Source: CAYSLA01 sp964431685
Lineage (GTDB): Bacteria > Armatimonadota > UBA5829
NCBI GenBank assembly: GCA_964431685.1
Contig: CAYSLA010000070.1
Location: forward strand, 1-16,463
Length of the DNA stretch: 16,463 nucleotides
Direction of reading: 5' to 3'
Below the pieces are notes generated by a model. It was not told the DNA's origin. It ran no database searches and saw nothing but the letters and a program-made list of their open reading frames with translations. Positions 6,519-14,855 of this stretch are shown here, one piece after another. The position numbers and the translations under genes are program-made. Each line of letters opens with the position of its first letter. Positions within the stretch are counted from its first letter, which is position 1.

Positions 6519-8583
6519 GCTAGTCCGATACATTGCTCTGATAGCGGTGCTCGCGGCGATTGCGATGGTGGTCTTCACGTGCACCAGACCCAGTCCGTTC
6601 CCGGCCCCTAAGAACGACCCGTGGAAGCTTTTTTCTCTCGACCCGGACAACGCGCACGGCACCTATCTTGGCAACGGTTACATATCGACGCGCGTGATGG
6701 GCGACGGCGTCGGCAGCCAGGACGGCAAGCCCCTGCCCTGCTTTATGGCCGGACACTACAAGGATGAGAAGCTGGTCCCGATACCCACGTGGAGCGACCT
6801 GCGGTTCAGCGTGGACGGCGAGCAGATGAGACTGGACAAGAAGGCACCGTACCGGCAGACTCTGGACATGAAATCCGGGCTGCTCATAACCGAGGGCACG
6901 TGGAGAGCGGGGCGAAAGCGAATGTCTGGACGTATCGTCGTGTTCGCTTCACGCGCGTGTGAGAATCTGGGAGTTGTGAGAGTCGAAATGACACCGAGGT
7001 TTTCGGGCGAACTGAGAACGTTCAGCCCAATGGTCTCGTCAGACACGGACACTGCATGCCAACTGCTGCCGTTTATCGGGCTTGGGGGGAACGGACTTAA
7101 CAAATGGAGCGAAGGTGGGGCAACCGAGCACAACATTCCGCTGGTCAAGAGCAGCCCGTTTCACGTGACTCTCTACGTGTCGATCGGCAAGGCCGATGGC
7201 ACGCCTGAAAGGGCAATGGCCAGTGTCTACTCGGCAACGACAGCGCGAGAGTGCTCTCTCACTCCAGATGAGGCCTACAAAAACGTCCTAGAAGATCACG
7301 TATCGGCCTGGGCGAAGCTTTGGGCGAAAGACATCGTCATCGAGGGGTCACCAAAGGATCAGCAGGCTATACACTCATGCATGTTTTATCTCTTATCGAG
7401 CGCAATGCCGCACGACTTCTCGAAACCCGCAAGCAAGGCGTGGAGCATCCCGCCAATGGGCCTTTCAAACACCTCGTTCAACGGCCACATCTTCTGGGAT
7501 GCAGATGTTTGGATGTTCCCTGCGCTCATTCTCCAGCATCCCAGCCTGGCTGCCTCAATAGTGCAGTATCGCTATGACACCCTAACAGGGGCTTTCGCGA
7601 ACGCCAGAGAGGCCGGGGAATCCGGTGCGAGGTATGCTTGGGAGAGCGGATACAGCGGCATCGAGGATGCGCCCGTGGGCATCGCGTACCGCGAGGAGCG
7701 GCACATCAACGGCGACATCGCCTTGGCACAGTGGCAGTATTTCCTGGCAACCGGAGACCTGGATTGGCTGAAGACGTGCGGGCTCCCAGTGCTGTCTGCA
7801 ACGGCGGACTACTGGGCTGCGCGCGCGGTCTTTGTCAAGGAGATGAACCGTTACGAGATCAGGCAAGTGGTCCCGCCGGATGAGAACGCCGGGCTGGTGG
7901 ACAACAGCGTGTACACAAACGCGATCGCGAAAATGAACCTGGAGTTCGCAACGAAAGCTGCCCAGTTGTGCGGCGTTGCGCCGAAGCCCGAGTGGGCGAA
8001 GGTTGCCCTGGGGATGTACATCCCTATCAACGAGAACGCCAATCGGTTCGTGATCTACGACAACGACAAGGACCGCGGCATCAAACAATCCGACGCGGAG
8101 CTTCTGGCATTTCCTCTGCAATTCACTCTGCAAGGTTCAGATATGTCCAAGTTCTATGCCAATACGCTGAACCACTATGCCCCCAAGATCATCGCCAACG
8201 GCCCGGCAATGACCAAGTCGGTTCACGCCGTCGTTGCCGCAAGACTGGGCCAAACAGAGCAGGCATACAAGGATTTCACGGACAGTTGGAAGCCGTATTT
8301 CAGGGGGCCATTCAACTACTTCAACGAAAAGAAGTCCCTCACATACGACAATGCCTGCTTCCTCACAGGAGCGGCGGGGCCGATAATGGCGGTTCTCTAC
8401 GGATTTGCGGGCCTTCGCATGGATTACGCCCACACCGCCCCGTTGACCGCCTCCGCGAACCTGCCAAAGGCGTGGAAGAGCCTCAGAATCACCGGCATCG
8501 AATGGCAGGGCAAGACCTATGACCTTGTGGCAAAAAGCAGCAAGACGTGGATGCTGGAGCGAGACCGTTCGGCTGGGAAGTAG
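6511..8583 (+). CDS. Glycoside hydrolase family 65-like protein, secreted or membrane-anchored
   Basis: This 690-residue protein has the two-part layout of GH65 (COG1554): an N-terminal beta-sandwich to about residue 270, then an alpha/alpha barrel. Barrel motifs include FWDADVWMFPALIL (D330) and GARYAWESGYSG, plus HINGDIALAQWQYFLATGDLDWL and PPDENAGLVDNSVYTN, in which E458 fits the general-acid position (GPDEY in phosphorylases). E606 (FNEKKS) may match a further acidic residue of the hydrolase branch, such as the glucosyl-galactosyl-hydroxylysine glucosidase or acid trehalase. The N-terminus (about residues 5-22) is a signal or anchor helix ending in VFTC at 24; Thr before Cys is not a standard lipobox. 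Family enzymes act on alpha-glucosides. Hydrolase is more likely than phosphorylase because of the export signal. The start overlaps the methyltransferase by 8 bases. Confidence 0.85.
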   Translation: MAKLVRYIALIAVLAAIAMVVFTCTRPSPFPAPKNDPWKLFSLDPDNAHGTYLGNGYISTRVMGDGVGSQDGKPLPCFMAGHYKDEKLVPIPTWSDLRFSVDGEQMRLDKKAPYRQTLDMKSGLLITEGTWRAGRKRMSGRIVVFASRACENLGVVRVEMTPRFSGELRTFSPMVSSDTDTACQLLPFIGLGGNGLNKWSEGGATEHNIPLVKSSPFHVTLYVSIGKADGTPERAMASVYSATTARECSLTPDEAYKNVLEDHVSAWAKLWAKDIVIEGSPKDQQAIHSCMFYLLSSAMPHDFSKPASKAWSIPPMGLSNTSFNGHIFWDADVWMFPALILQHPSLAASIVQYRYDTLTGAFANAREAGESGARYAWESGYSGIEDAPVGIAYREERHINGDIALAQWQYFLATGDLDWLKTCGLPVLSATADYWAARAVFVKEMNRYEIRQVVPPDENAGLVDNSVYTNAIAKMNLEFATKAAQLCGVAPKPEWAKVALGMYIPINENANRFVIYDNDKDRGIKQSDAELLAFPLQFTLQGSDMSKFYANTLNHYAPKIIANGPAMTKSVHAVVAARLGQTEQAYKDFTDSWKPYFRGPFNYFNEKKSLTYDNACFLTGAAGPIMAVLYGFAGLRMDYAHTAPLTASANLPKAWKSLRITGIEWQGKTYDLVAKSSKTWMLERDRSAGK

Positions 8584-8599
8584 CGTTTGCCTGCAGTTC

Positions 8600-8624
8600 G
8601 TTTCGGGAACAAGATTCCCGAAAC
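8600..8624. terminator. Perfect 10-bp hairpin between convergent operons
   Basis: GTTTCGGGAA (8600-8609) pairs fully with TTCCCGAAAC (8615-8624) around a CAAGA loop. It lies 17 bases after the glycosidase stop and 41 bases from the UroD-family stop, so it could end transcripts from both sides. It lacks a T-run on either strand, so it may instead protect 3' ends or work with Rho. Confidence 0.6.
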
Positions 8625-8664
8625 ACCGGCACACCTGTCAGTCCCGGGATTGTCCGCACACGCG

Positions 8665-9720
8665 CTAAGCCAGCGGGTAGGCCCCGTATCGCAGCACGGT
8701 CTCCCGCATTGCATTGTAGTTCTCTATCTTTGCCCACTCCGGCACTGAGTTCCCCGAACCCACAGCGTAGCCGCCGCCCGGTGCAACCCTCCGCAGCAGA
8801 TCTCTTACGGTGTCGGCGACTTCATCAGATGTTCCGCTGCGCAGAAGTTCAGTGGAAACGTTGCCAAACAGGCAGATGCGGTCGCCATAGTCCCGTTTGA
8901 TTTCGGCAATATCGAGCGACGTTGGGTCGATGGGATGGAGAGCGTCGACGCCCAAGTCTATCAGGTCGTCCATCACAGGGCGCAGGTCTCCGTCGGAATG
9001 ATAGAAGAACAACTTGCCTGATCTGTGACACTGACCGGCCAACTGTCTATAGTAAGGGAACAGGTGAGTCCTCAGGGCTGCCGGAGAGATCATTGTGCCA
9101 CTGTGGCAGGCTATGTCGTCGACTGCCCACACGGCCCCTACTGCGGGATCGCCCAGAATCTGTGCAACCGCGCCCATCTGTATCTCGGCAACCTTTGACA
9201 TGACGTCGGCCACCAGAGTCTCATCGGCGATAAGAGACACCGCGTAGTTTTCGAAACCCATCAGCATCGTGGAGAGTGTGAATATCTTCCCGGAGAGTAC
9301 TACTATCTTCATCCCCTCGGGCAGGATGGCGGCAATCTTGTGGAAGGCGCTCATGTCGATCTGGGACGCGATGTGCCAGGGGAACTTCTCGAAGTCTCCC
9401 CGGTCATTGATAAAACTGGTATACTCGAGGTTCCAGGACTTCTCGTCGCCGTTCCCGGCCAGGTTCTCGCGGATCACGCGAGATATGGACGAGCCATCAG
9501 TCACCTTGCCAGGCGTCATCATTCCTATCGTCACCGGCACGTAGTCGTAGCCGGCTTGCAGCCAGAAATCAACCTGAGAGCTGACATCGTCTGCGCTCAC
9601 GTTTCGGCCGAGAAACTGGCTCATCACGGGATATTCGACTAGAACCTCGATGAGCGGGACTCTGTCCGGCTCCTGCCGCATGACCGTTTTGGCCAGCCGC
9701 CCGAAATCAGGATTTGGCAT
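8665..9720 (-). CDS. Uroporphyrinogen decarboxylase-family protein, not HemE
   Basis: This 351-residue protein has the URO-D barrel fold signature of COG0407: HSDGDLRPVMDDLIDLG (241-257), LHPIDPTSLDIAEIK (261-275) and ICLFGNVST (282-290), ending AVGSGNSVPEWAKIENY. It lacks the HemE N-terminal substrate motif (arginine-rich RQAGRY), so it is not a heme enzyme. It also lacks the His-X-Cys zinc site of corrinoid methyltransferases such as MtaA: the matching place reads HSD. A demethylase-like or unknown role is left. Many such paralogues occur in environmental bacteria with no known substrate. The ATG is preceded by GAGAGGG with good spacing. It is the last gene of the long minus-strand operon, 32 bases after the gene upstream. 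Confidence 0.87.
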   Translation of the reverse strand: MPNPDFGRLAKTVMRQEPDRVPLIEVLVEYPVMSQFLGRNVSADDVSSQVDFWLQAGYDYVPVTIGMMTPGKVTDGSSISRVIRENLAGNGDEKSWNLEYTSFINDRGDFEKFPWHIASQIDMSAFHKIAAILPEGMKIVVLSGKIFTLSTMLMGFENYAVSLIADETLVADVMSKVAEIQMGAVAQILGDPAVGAVWAVDDIACHSGTMISPAALRTHLFPYYRQLAGQCHRSGKLFFYHSDGDLRPVMDDLIDLGVDALHPIDPTSLDIAEIKRDYGDRICLFGNVSTELLRSGTSDEVADTVRDLLRRVAPGGGYAVGSGNSVPEWAKIENYNAMRETVLRYGAYPLA

Positions 9721-9752
9721 TTGCGTTACCCTCTCACGTCACAGACTACCAG

Positions 9753-10520
9753 TCACTTCTTTCTGGGAACAACCACGATGATATTACTCAGCGCGACAAC
9801 TGGGGTATCAAGCGACTTGCCTCTGCTGTACAGCGCACAAGACATGCCACCGTCCAGGTTGACTGCGTTATGCGCGCCCAACTCGAGCATTATCCGCGCA
9901 GTTGTCCTTAGGTCCACGCTGTCCTTCACCACACACAGAATGAGTCTGCCGTCTTTGGTGGCTCCAATCACGGAGCGAGGTGCTTTCTTTGTTGCGGCAG
10001 CCGGTTTGAAACCATCCCGCACAACGTCTATGTCGCCCTTGCCATTGCGCACAAGTCTGGGGCCTGCAGCAATACCCGACTCGTAACCGCGCCAGTCAAT
10101 GCGTCTGCTGCCGCGTCTCTCGAGGAATCCGATCCCACCGCCCGGAGTGAAACCTATGCCCTGCCTTTGACAGCCGCGCTGAACAACCTTGCCGTCAATC
10201 ACGATGTCGCCCAGAGTACGGTATTCCGGATCAAAGTACGTACCGTTGATCGCCGCGATGGGCTTGAGGCGAACCATCATCCTGTCAAAGTATTCACCTC
10301 TGCCCGGGTTGCCGGCAATCACGGGAACTACTCTGAGGCCATCGCCCCGGATGTCGAGTATCGTGTAAACAGCATTGTACTCATAGGCCATGCCGCGAGG
10401 CTTGGACAGGAGGCCGCGAGTTGCCATGGACAGCGCCACAGCGCACGCTATCACGACTGTCAACCGCAATGCTAGTAGACCTTTGTTAAACTTCACAACC
10501 TTTACCTGCACACTACGCAA
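9753..10520 (-). CDS. Phosphodiester glycosidase (NAGPA-like, PF09992) domain protein
   Basis: This 255-residue protein has a hydrophobic N-terminal segment at about 14-33 (signal anchor) and a NAGPA-type domain. Motifs are AAINGTYFD (89-97), AGPRLVRNG (152-160), PRSVIGATKDG (181-191) and NLDGGMSCALY (221-231). The domain cleaves sugar phosphodiesters in the human uncovering enzyme. In bacteria it is usually exported and its substrates are mostly unknown. The start shown is TTG at 10520, 17 bases after the DUF512 stop. GTG codons at 10511 and 10496 are alternatives, and the ribosome site does not decide between them. The second half shows the typical conserved glycine-rich strand. Its place after ispH and DUF512 suggests co-transcription, not a shared pathway. 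Confidence 0.86.
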   Translation of the reverse strand: MRSVQVKVVKFNKGLLALRLTVVIACAVALSMATRGLLSKPRGMAYEYNAVYTILDIRGDGLRVVPVIAGNPGRGEYFDRMMVRLKPIAAINGTYFDPEYRTLGDIVIDGKVVQRGCQRQGIGFTPGGGIGFLERRGSRRIDWRGYESGIAAGPRLVRNGKGDIDVVRDGFKPAAATKKAPRSVIGATKDGRLILCVVKDSVDLRTTARIMLELGAHNAVNLDGGMSCALYSRGKSLDTPVVALSNIIVVVPRKK

Positions 10521-10537
10521 GTCTCTCTGACAGGAAA

Positions 10538-11824
10538 TCAGATCGACAACATGATATTCAGTGCATCCTGCGCGTCCGGCTCTACCACCATAACCGGCAC
10601 ACCCAGCGCATCCCCAATATCGACAGCGGACACATCATCAATGAAGACATGGTCGCGCACGGCCACGGATGGCACCAGCACCGCCTCTCCCAGATCGAGG
10701 TCGGCAAGCTGCGTGACGATATCCCTGCCAGCCATCAGGCCGGCAACGGTAACAGTCTCTCCGAGAAGCTGGTTTCTGACTGCCACAACACGGACATCAA
10801 GTCCAAGGCCAACCAGCGAGCAGGCCCAGTCTTCAAGCACAGGCGCGGCAAGAGTGCCCGTGACCAGAGTATACTTTTGGGGCCGGTCAGTCTGATGCGC
10901 CGCCCGAGCCGCTTGCCTTGCGCTGTCAACGAAACAGCGCACAATACCAACTCCGTTCTCGTACTGTGGAAATCCTTCATAGGATACTTTGGACGGCACA
11001 GAATATCCGGACCTGAGATAGAACTCGTCTGATGCCCAGATCAGCCTTGTGTCAAGGGCAGACTTGAACTCACGTTGCTTAGTTCGCACGAACCGGACAA
11101 TCTCCCGGCAGTATTGGCGATCCATTTCGTATCCAGTAGTTCGACGCTTGCGGTGAGCCGTCACCCCTTCGGGCACCACAGCAATTGACCGCACAGTCGG
11201 AAAACGCGCGGCAAGGTCAGTCACGCTCTTTTCGAGTTGCTGGCCATCGTTGAGGCCGCGACACAGCACGATCTGCGTGTGCAGCTCTATCCTGCCCTCG
11301 GACAACCGATCTATCTGATCCAGGATGTCAGGAATCTTCCTGCCGAGCATCCGGCTGCGCAGATCATGGTCGGTTGCGTGAACGGACAAATATAGAGGGC
11401 TGAGGCGCTGAATCGCTATGCGGTCGATATCCGAGTCTGTGCAGTTTGCCAGCGTGACGAAGTTGCCGTCGAGAAATGAGAGCCGGTAGTCGTCATCCTT
11501 TAGGTAGAGGGTCTTTCGCAAACCCTTTGGGAGCTGATCCACGAAACAGAAAACACACTTCGCGTCGCACGTTCGGATTCCATCAAACAGCGCATCCTGG
11601 AAGATGACTCCGAGAGGCTCATCCGGATCCTTCTCGATCTCAAACTCCGCTCGCTCGCGCCCGCGCCGGATCTCAACCGTGACAAGTTCTTCCGCGGAGT
11701 AGAACCTGTAGTCGATCTCATCCTGAAGGGGATGACCATTGATGCTCTCGACTACATCCCCCGTACGCCAGCCAAGTTCCTCGGCTATGCAGCCTGGTTC
11801 GAGCGATGCGATTATTCCGCCCAT
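10538..11824 (-). CDS. PDZ / radical-SAM-like / DUF512 protein (COG1625)
   Basis: This 428-residue protein begins with a PDZ-like domain (GGIIASLEPGCIAEELGW to INGHPL, residues about 2-50). A CxxxCxxC cluster follows (C86, C90, C93 in TCDAKCVFCFVDQLP) that would hold a 4Fe-4S cluster, with SAM binding expected in the barrel after it (LSFLDGNFVTLAN, LYLSVHATD). The C-terminal DUF512 region is marked by YTLVTGTLAAPVLED and a VPSVAVRDHVFIDDVS motif. The group is called an Fe-S oxidoreductase related to NifB/MoaA, but its reaction is unknown. In Firmicutes it is often next to the GTPase gene der, which is absent here. The ATG lies one base after the ispH stop, so the two are co-translated. Confidence 0.9.
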   Translation of the reverse strand: MGGIIASLEPGCIAEELGWRTGDVVESINGHPLQDEIDYRFYSAEELVTVEIRRGRERAEFEIEKDPDEPLGVIFQDALFDGIRTCDAKCVFCFVDQLPKGLRKTLYLKDDDYRLSFLDGNFVTLANCTDSDIDRIAIQRLSPLYLSVHATDHDLRSRMLGRKIPDILDQIDRLSEGRIELHTQIVLCRGLNDGQQLEKSVTDLAARFPTVRSIAVVPEGVTAHRKRRTTGYEMDRQYCREIVRFVRTKQREFKSALDTRLIWASDEFYLRSGYSVPSKVSYEGFPQYENGVGIVRCFVDSARQAARAAHQTDRPQKYTLVTGTLAAPVLEDWACSLVGLGLDVRVVAVRNQLLGETVTVAGLMAGRDIVTQLADLDLGEAVLVPSVAVRDHVFIDDVSAVDIGDALGVPVMVVEPDAQDALNIMLSI

Positions 11825-11825
11825 A

Positions 11826-12659
11826 TCAGAGTAGCTCCAGGCACCGTTTCACTTCGTCAATGATCCACTGAGGGGTGGATGCCCCGGCGGTCAGCCCTAC
11901 GTGCGACATTCCCTTGACCCACTCGGCGTCAATCTCGTCTGCAGTCTCTATATGGTAGGTCGGCGCACCGCAGCTCTCACATATCTCCGCGAGCCGGTTG
12001 GTGTTGGCGCTGTTTCGGCCGCCGACAACAAAGATGGCATCGACCGTCGGCGCCAGATCCCTGGCTGCGTTCTGTCGATCGCGGGTTGCATAGCATATAG
12101 TGTTGCACGCGTTCACTTCTCTGGCACGCGCTGATATGAACCCGACCACCTCTCCAAAGCGTTCTGGAGTCTGCGTGGTCTGGCTGACAATTCCTACTCT
12201 GGCGTCTGTCCAGTCAATTGCATCTGCATCATCTACGCTGCTGACCACCACTGCGCCCGGTCCTGCAGCGCTCACAATGGCCTTCACCTCAGAATGGTTT
12301 GGGTCTCCCACCACCACAACCCGGTAGCCGTCCGCAGCCAGGGCCTCAACTCTCCGGTGGACGTTGGCGACAAAAGGACAAGTGGCATCTATGATCTCGA
12401 GGCCTCTTGACTCGGCGATGCGCAATGTCTCTCTGGTGACGCCGTGGGACGGCATCACAACTGCCCCGTCCGAAATCTCGTCCAGCGACTTAGCTGCCCG
12501 GACGCCGATCTCTTCGAGCTTGTGCACAACCTGAGGGTTGTGGATCAGGGGGCCCAGGGTAGTCACCGAGTGCTTCTCGCGGGCGGCAGTCTCGACAATA
12601 TCCAACGCCCGCTTCACGCCGAAACACACGCCAGCCCGCTGGGCAACGCTTACCTTCAC
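11826..12659 (-). CDS. ispH: 4-hydroxy-3-methylbut-2-enyl diphosphate reductase
   Basis: This is the last enzyme of the MEP pathway, making IPP and DMAPP from HMBPP with a 4Fe-4S cluster. All key residues are present. Cluster cysteines are C12, C94 and C189. Substrate-contacting residues are H40, H72, H122 and E124 (DPNHSEV), T161 (SQTTQTP), the S217/N219 motif (RNSANTNRL) and S261 (TAGASTP). The length is 277 residues, at the short end of the family. I chose GTG at 12659: it puts the first cysteine at 12 as in E. coli, and it overlaps the cimA stop as GTGA. An ATG at 12716 would add 19 residues lying inside cimA. The protein is cytosolic. Confidence 0.95.
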   Translation of the reverse strand: MKVSVAQRAGVCFGVKRALDIVETAAREKHSVTTLGPLIHNPQVVHKLEEIGVRAAKSLDEISDGAVVMPSHGVTRETLRIAESRGLEIIDATCPFVANVHRRVEALAADGYRVVVVGDPNHSEVKAIVSAAGPGAVVVSSVDDADAIDWTDARVGIVSQTTQTPERFGEVVGFISARAREVNACNTICYATRDRQNAARDLAPTVDAIFVVGGRNSANTNRLAEICESCGAPTYHIETADEIDAEWVKGMSHVGLTAGASTPQWIIDEVKRCLELL

Positions 12660-14245
12660 TTCGCCGCCAGATGTTTCAGCAAACCATACTCCACGCTGTC
12701 TGCAAGAGCAGCCCAACTGGCCTCAATGATGTTGGGGGAGACACCGACCGTGCTCCAAACAGCGTCGCGGTCTCGGGACTCGATGATAGTGCGGACCTTG
12801 GCCGCGGTCGCATCCTTGGTGTTCAACACACGCACCTTGAAGTCCGTGAGCTTGATCTTGGCCAGTTCTTCTCCGTAGAATCTTCCCAGCGCCAGCCGCA
12901 GGGCGTTGTCCAGGGCGTGTACAGGTCCATCGCCTTCCGCCACCACAAAGGCCTCTTCATCGCCTACGCCGATCTTGAGCGTGGCTTCGGTTATGGTCTC
13001 CTCATCCGCGCCTCGCTTCTCCACAATGATCCTGAAGCTCTTGAGATCAAACAGCTTGCGGTACAGGCCAACCGATTTCTTCAGCAACAGCTCGAAGCTG
13101 GCCTCAGCATCCTCAAACGAGTAGCCCTCGTGTTCCATGTTCATCACGCGATCCAGTACTCTCTTGACCTCCGGCGACTGTTTGCCAAGGTCGATGTCGT
13201 ACTTTGCGGCTTTCTGAACAACACTGCTACTGCCGGCAAGCTCACTTACAAGCACCCTCCTCGAGTTGCCGACTGTCTCCGGAACTACGTGTTCATAGGT
13301 GAGGGGATTCTTCATTACAGCATCCACGTGCACCCCGCCCTTGTGAGCAAACGCGGCAGCTCCGACAAACGGCAGCGACACATCCGGCACGCGGTTGGCG
13401 ATCTCATCGATCGAGCGAGAGACCTCGGTAAGGTTAACGAGCGCGCCATCCGGCAGGCACTGCCGGTTCATCTTGAGCTCAAGAATGGGCATAATCGCGC
13501 ACAAGTTGGCGTTGCCACATCGCTCGCCCATACCGTTCATAGTACCCTGAACGTGGACGGCTCCGTTCTCCACGGCGACAATCGAGTTCGCAACGGCGAG
13601 CCCAGAGTCATCGTGGGCGTGAATTCCCACCGGAACAGTAAGCTGCGACACCACCTCGCGCACAATGTCCCTGACCTCGAATGGCAAAGAACCGCCGTTG
13701 GTATCGCACAGCGAGACACACGCGGCTCCCGCGGCCTGTGCCCTGGATAGTGTCTCCAAGGCAAACTGCCGATCACTCTTGTAGCCATCGAAGAAGTGCT
13801 CCGCATCGAAGATGACTTCCCGCCCGGCAGACACCAGGAACTTCACTGAGTCATAGATCATGTCCAGGTTCTGTTCAAGGGTAATACGGAACACGTCGGT
13901 GACGTGCAAATCCCAGCTCTTGCCGAAGATCGCTATGACTGGAGTCTGGGCTTCAACGAGCTTGAGTATCTGTGGATCGTCCTCTGCCGCCAGTTTCGCC
14001 CTTCTGGTGCTGCCAAACGCAGCGAGCTTGGCGTTCTTGAACTCAACATCCCTGGCGCGACTGAAGAACTCGGCGTCTTTCGGATTCGAGCCCGGCCATC
14101 CGCCCTCGACGTAGGCCACTCCGAATTCGTCAAGCTTCCGAGCTACTTTGAGCTTATCCTCCGCAGAGAAGCTGACGCCCTCGCCCTGCGAACCATCCCT
14201 GAGAGTCGTATCGTAGATTGATATGTAAGACAAGTTCTGTTCCAT
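12656..14245 (-). CDS. cimA: (R)-citramalate synthase
   Basis: This 529-residue enzyme condenses pyruvate and acetyl-CoA to citramalate, the first step of threonine-independent isoleucine synthesis. The N-terminal HMGL-type barrel has the catalytic YDTTLRDGSQGEG (R16, D17), the typical VEGGWPGSNPKD of this family, the metal-binding HAHDD near residue 208, and GMGERCGNANL. The C-terminal part (from about residue 400) is the LeuA-type regulatory dimer domain expected to bind isoleucine. I start it at ATG 14245, after GGGAG at 14256-14252. The frame continues to 14314, but that extension falls in hairpins. It overlaps ispH by 4 bases. A 2-isopropylmalate synthase is a less likely alternative because VEGGWPGSNP is a citramalate synthase trait. 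Confidence 0.93.
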   Translation of the reverse strand: MEQNLSYISIYDTTLRDGSQGEGVSFSAEDKLKVARKLDEFGVAYVEGGWPGSNPKDAEFFSRARDVEFKNAKLAAFGSTRRAKLAAEDDPQILKLVEAQTPVIAIFGKSWDLHVTDVFRITLEQNLDMIYDSVKFLVSAGREVIFDAEHFFDGYKSDRQFALETLSRAQAAGAACVSLCDTNGGSLPFEVRDIVREVVSQLTVPVGIHAHDDSGLAVANSIVAVENGAVHVQGTMNGMGERCGNANLCAIMPILELKMNRQCLPDGALVNLTEVSRSIDEIANRVPDVSLPFVGAAAFAHKGGVHVDAVMKNPLTYEHVVPETVGNSRRVLVSELAGSSSVVQKAAKYDIDLGKQSPEVKRVLDRVMNMEHEGYSFEDAEASFELLLKKSVGLYRKLFDLKSFRIIVEKRGADEETITEATLKIGVGDEEAFVVAEGDGPVHALDNALRLALGRFYGEELAKIKLTDFKVRVLNTKDATAAKVRTIIESRDRDAVWSTVGVSPNIIEASWAALADSVEYGLLKHLAAK

Positions 14246-14305
14246 TCTCAGCTCCCGATCTGCTGCCTTCGCCAAATGCCTCATCAGTGTCCGCCTATCT
14301 GGTAG

Positions 14306-14353
14306 GCCCGACACTCATGTCGGGCGGCGCATGAGCCGCCAGACTCACCCGAC
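14306..14353 (-). promoter_or_regulatory. Competing hairpins between leuD and cimA
   Basis: An 8-bp perfect stem (GCCCGACA 14306-14313 with TGTCGGGC 14318-14325, CTCA loop) shares its last three bases with a second stem (GGCGGC 14323-14328 with GCCGCC 14335-14340). A third copy of CCCGAC at 14348-14353 can also pair with GTCGGG at 14319-14324. The pairings exclude each other, as in an attenuator or leader switch. No T-run follows, so control by termination is not shown. A dispersed repeat element is an equal alternative. Part of it lies in the leuD 3' flank. Confidence 0.55.
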
Positions 14354-14357
14354 GCGT

Positions 14358-14855
14358 CTATGTCCGTTGTGCCAGTCTGGACTTCGTGTAGTTGATGAGA
14401 CCGCCCACCTCGATAAGATTCTGCATAAACGCCGGGAACGGCTTCGCCTGCCACGTATCCCCGGTGGTCAAGTTGGAGATGCGGCCTGCGGCAAGGTCGA
14501 CCTCGAGATCATCGCCCGCGCTGGTTCCCGCAACCGCTTCCGGGCACTCCAGAATCGGAAGACCGATATTCAGCGAGTTTCGGTAGAATATCCGCGCGAA
14601 AGTGTTGGCGATGACCAGAGCGACACCAGCGGCCTTAATCGCAATCGGAGCGTGCTCGCGAGAGGAACCGCAGCCGAAGTTGTCCTCCGCCACAATGATA
14701 TCTCCCTGGCTGACATTGGTGATGAAGTCCGCGTCGATGTCCTCCATACAATGAGATGCCAGTTCCCTGGGATCCGTGGTGTTCAGATATCTCGCCGGGA
14801 TGATGACGTCGGTATCGACGTTGTCGCCGTACTTGTGCACTTTGCCTTTTATCAT
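14358..14855 (-). CDS. leuD: 3-isopropylmalate dehydratase small subunit
   Basis: This 165-residue small swivel subunit pairs with LeuC to isomerise 2- to 3-isopropylmalate. In citramalate-using bacteria the pair also converts citramalate to erythro-3-methylmalate. Motifs are DNVDTDVIIPARYLNTTDP (11-29) and FGCGSSREHAP (60-70). The substrate-specificity loop reads YLNT (23-26), between the YLRT of methanogen homoaconitase and the YLVY of isopropylmalate isomerase as I recall them, so specificity is not certain from sequence. Its ATG overlaps the leuC stop as ATGA, giving coupled translation. The stop is TAG at 14360-14358, followed by 112 bases with hairpins before cimA. Confidence 0.95.
   Translation of the reverse strand: MIKGKVHKYGDNVDTDVIIPARYLNTTDPRELASHCMEDIDADFITNVSQGDIIVAEDNFGCGSSREHAPIAIKAAGVALVIANTFARIFYRNSLNIGLPILECPEAVAGTSAGDDLEVDLAAGRISNLTTGDTWQAKPFPAFMQNLIEVGGLINYTKSRLAQRT

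Noticed and set aside
7582..8133. 183-codon minus-strand frame inside the glycosidase gene
   Set aside because: It lies wholly within conserved barrel motifs of the plus-strand gene, and nothing in its translation is recognisable.
8600..8624. Classic intrinsic terminator
   Set aside because: The stem is perfect but there is no T-run on either side, so a terminator role is given only moderate confidence.
12660..12716. Longer ispH start at the ATG at 12716
   Set aside because: The extra residues lie inside cimA and are unlike the family. The GTG at 12659 gives the standard cysteine spacing and a four-base overlap.
12671..13750. 359-codon plus-strand frame antisense to cimA
   Set aside because: It is a shadow of a clearly identified enzyme gene, with no ribosome site or family motif.
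14246..14314. Longer cimA start
   Set aside because: The added stretch overlaps the hairpins, and the family begins close to the YDTTLRDG motif. A GGGAG site marks 14245.
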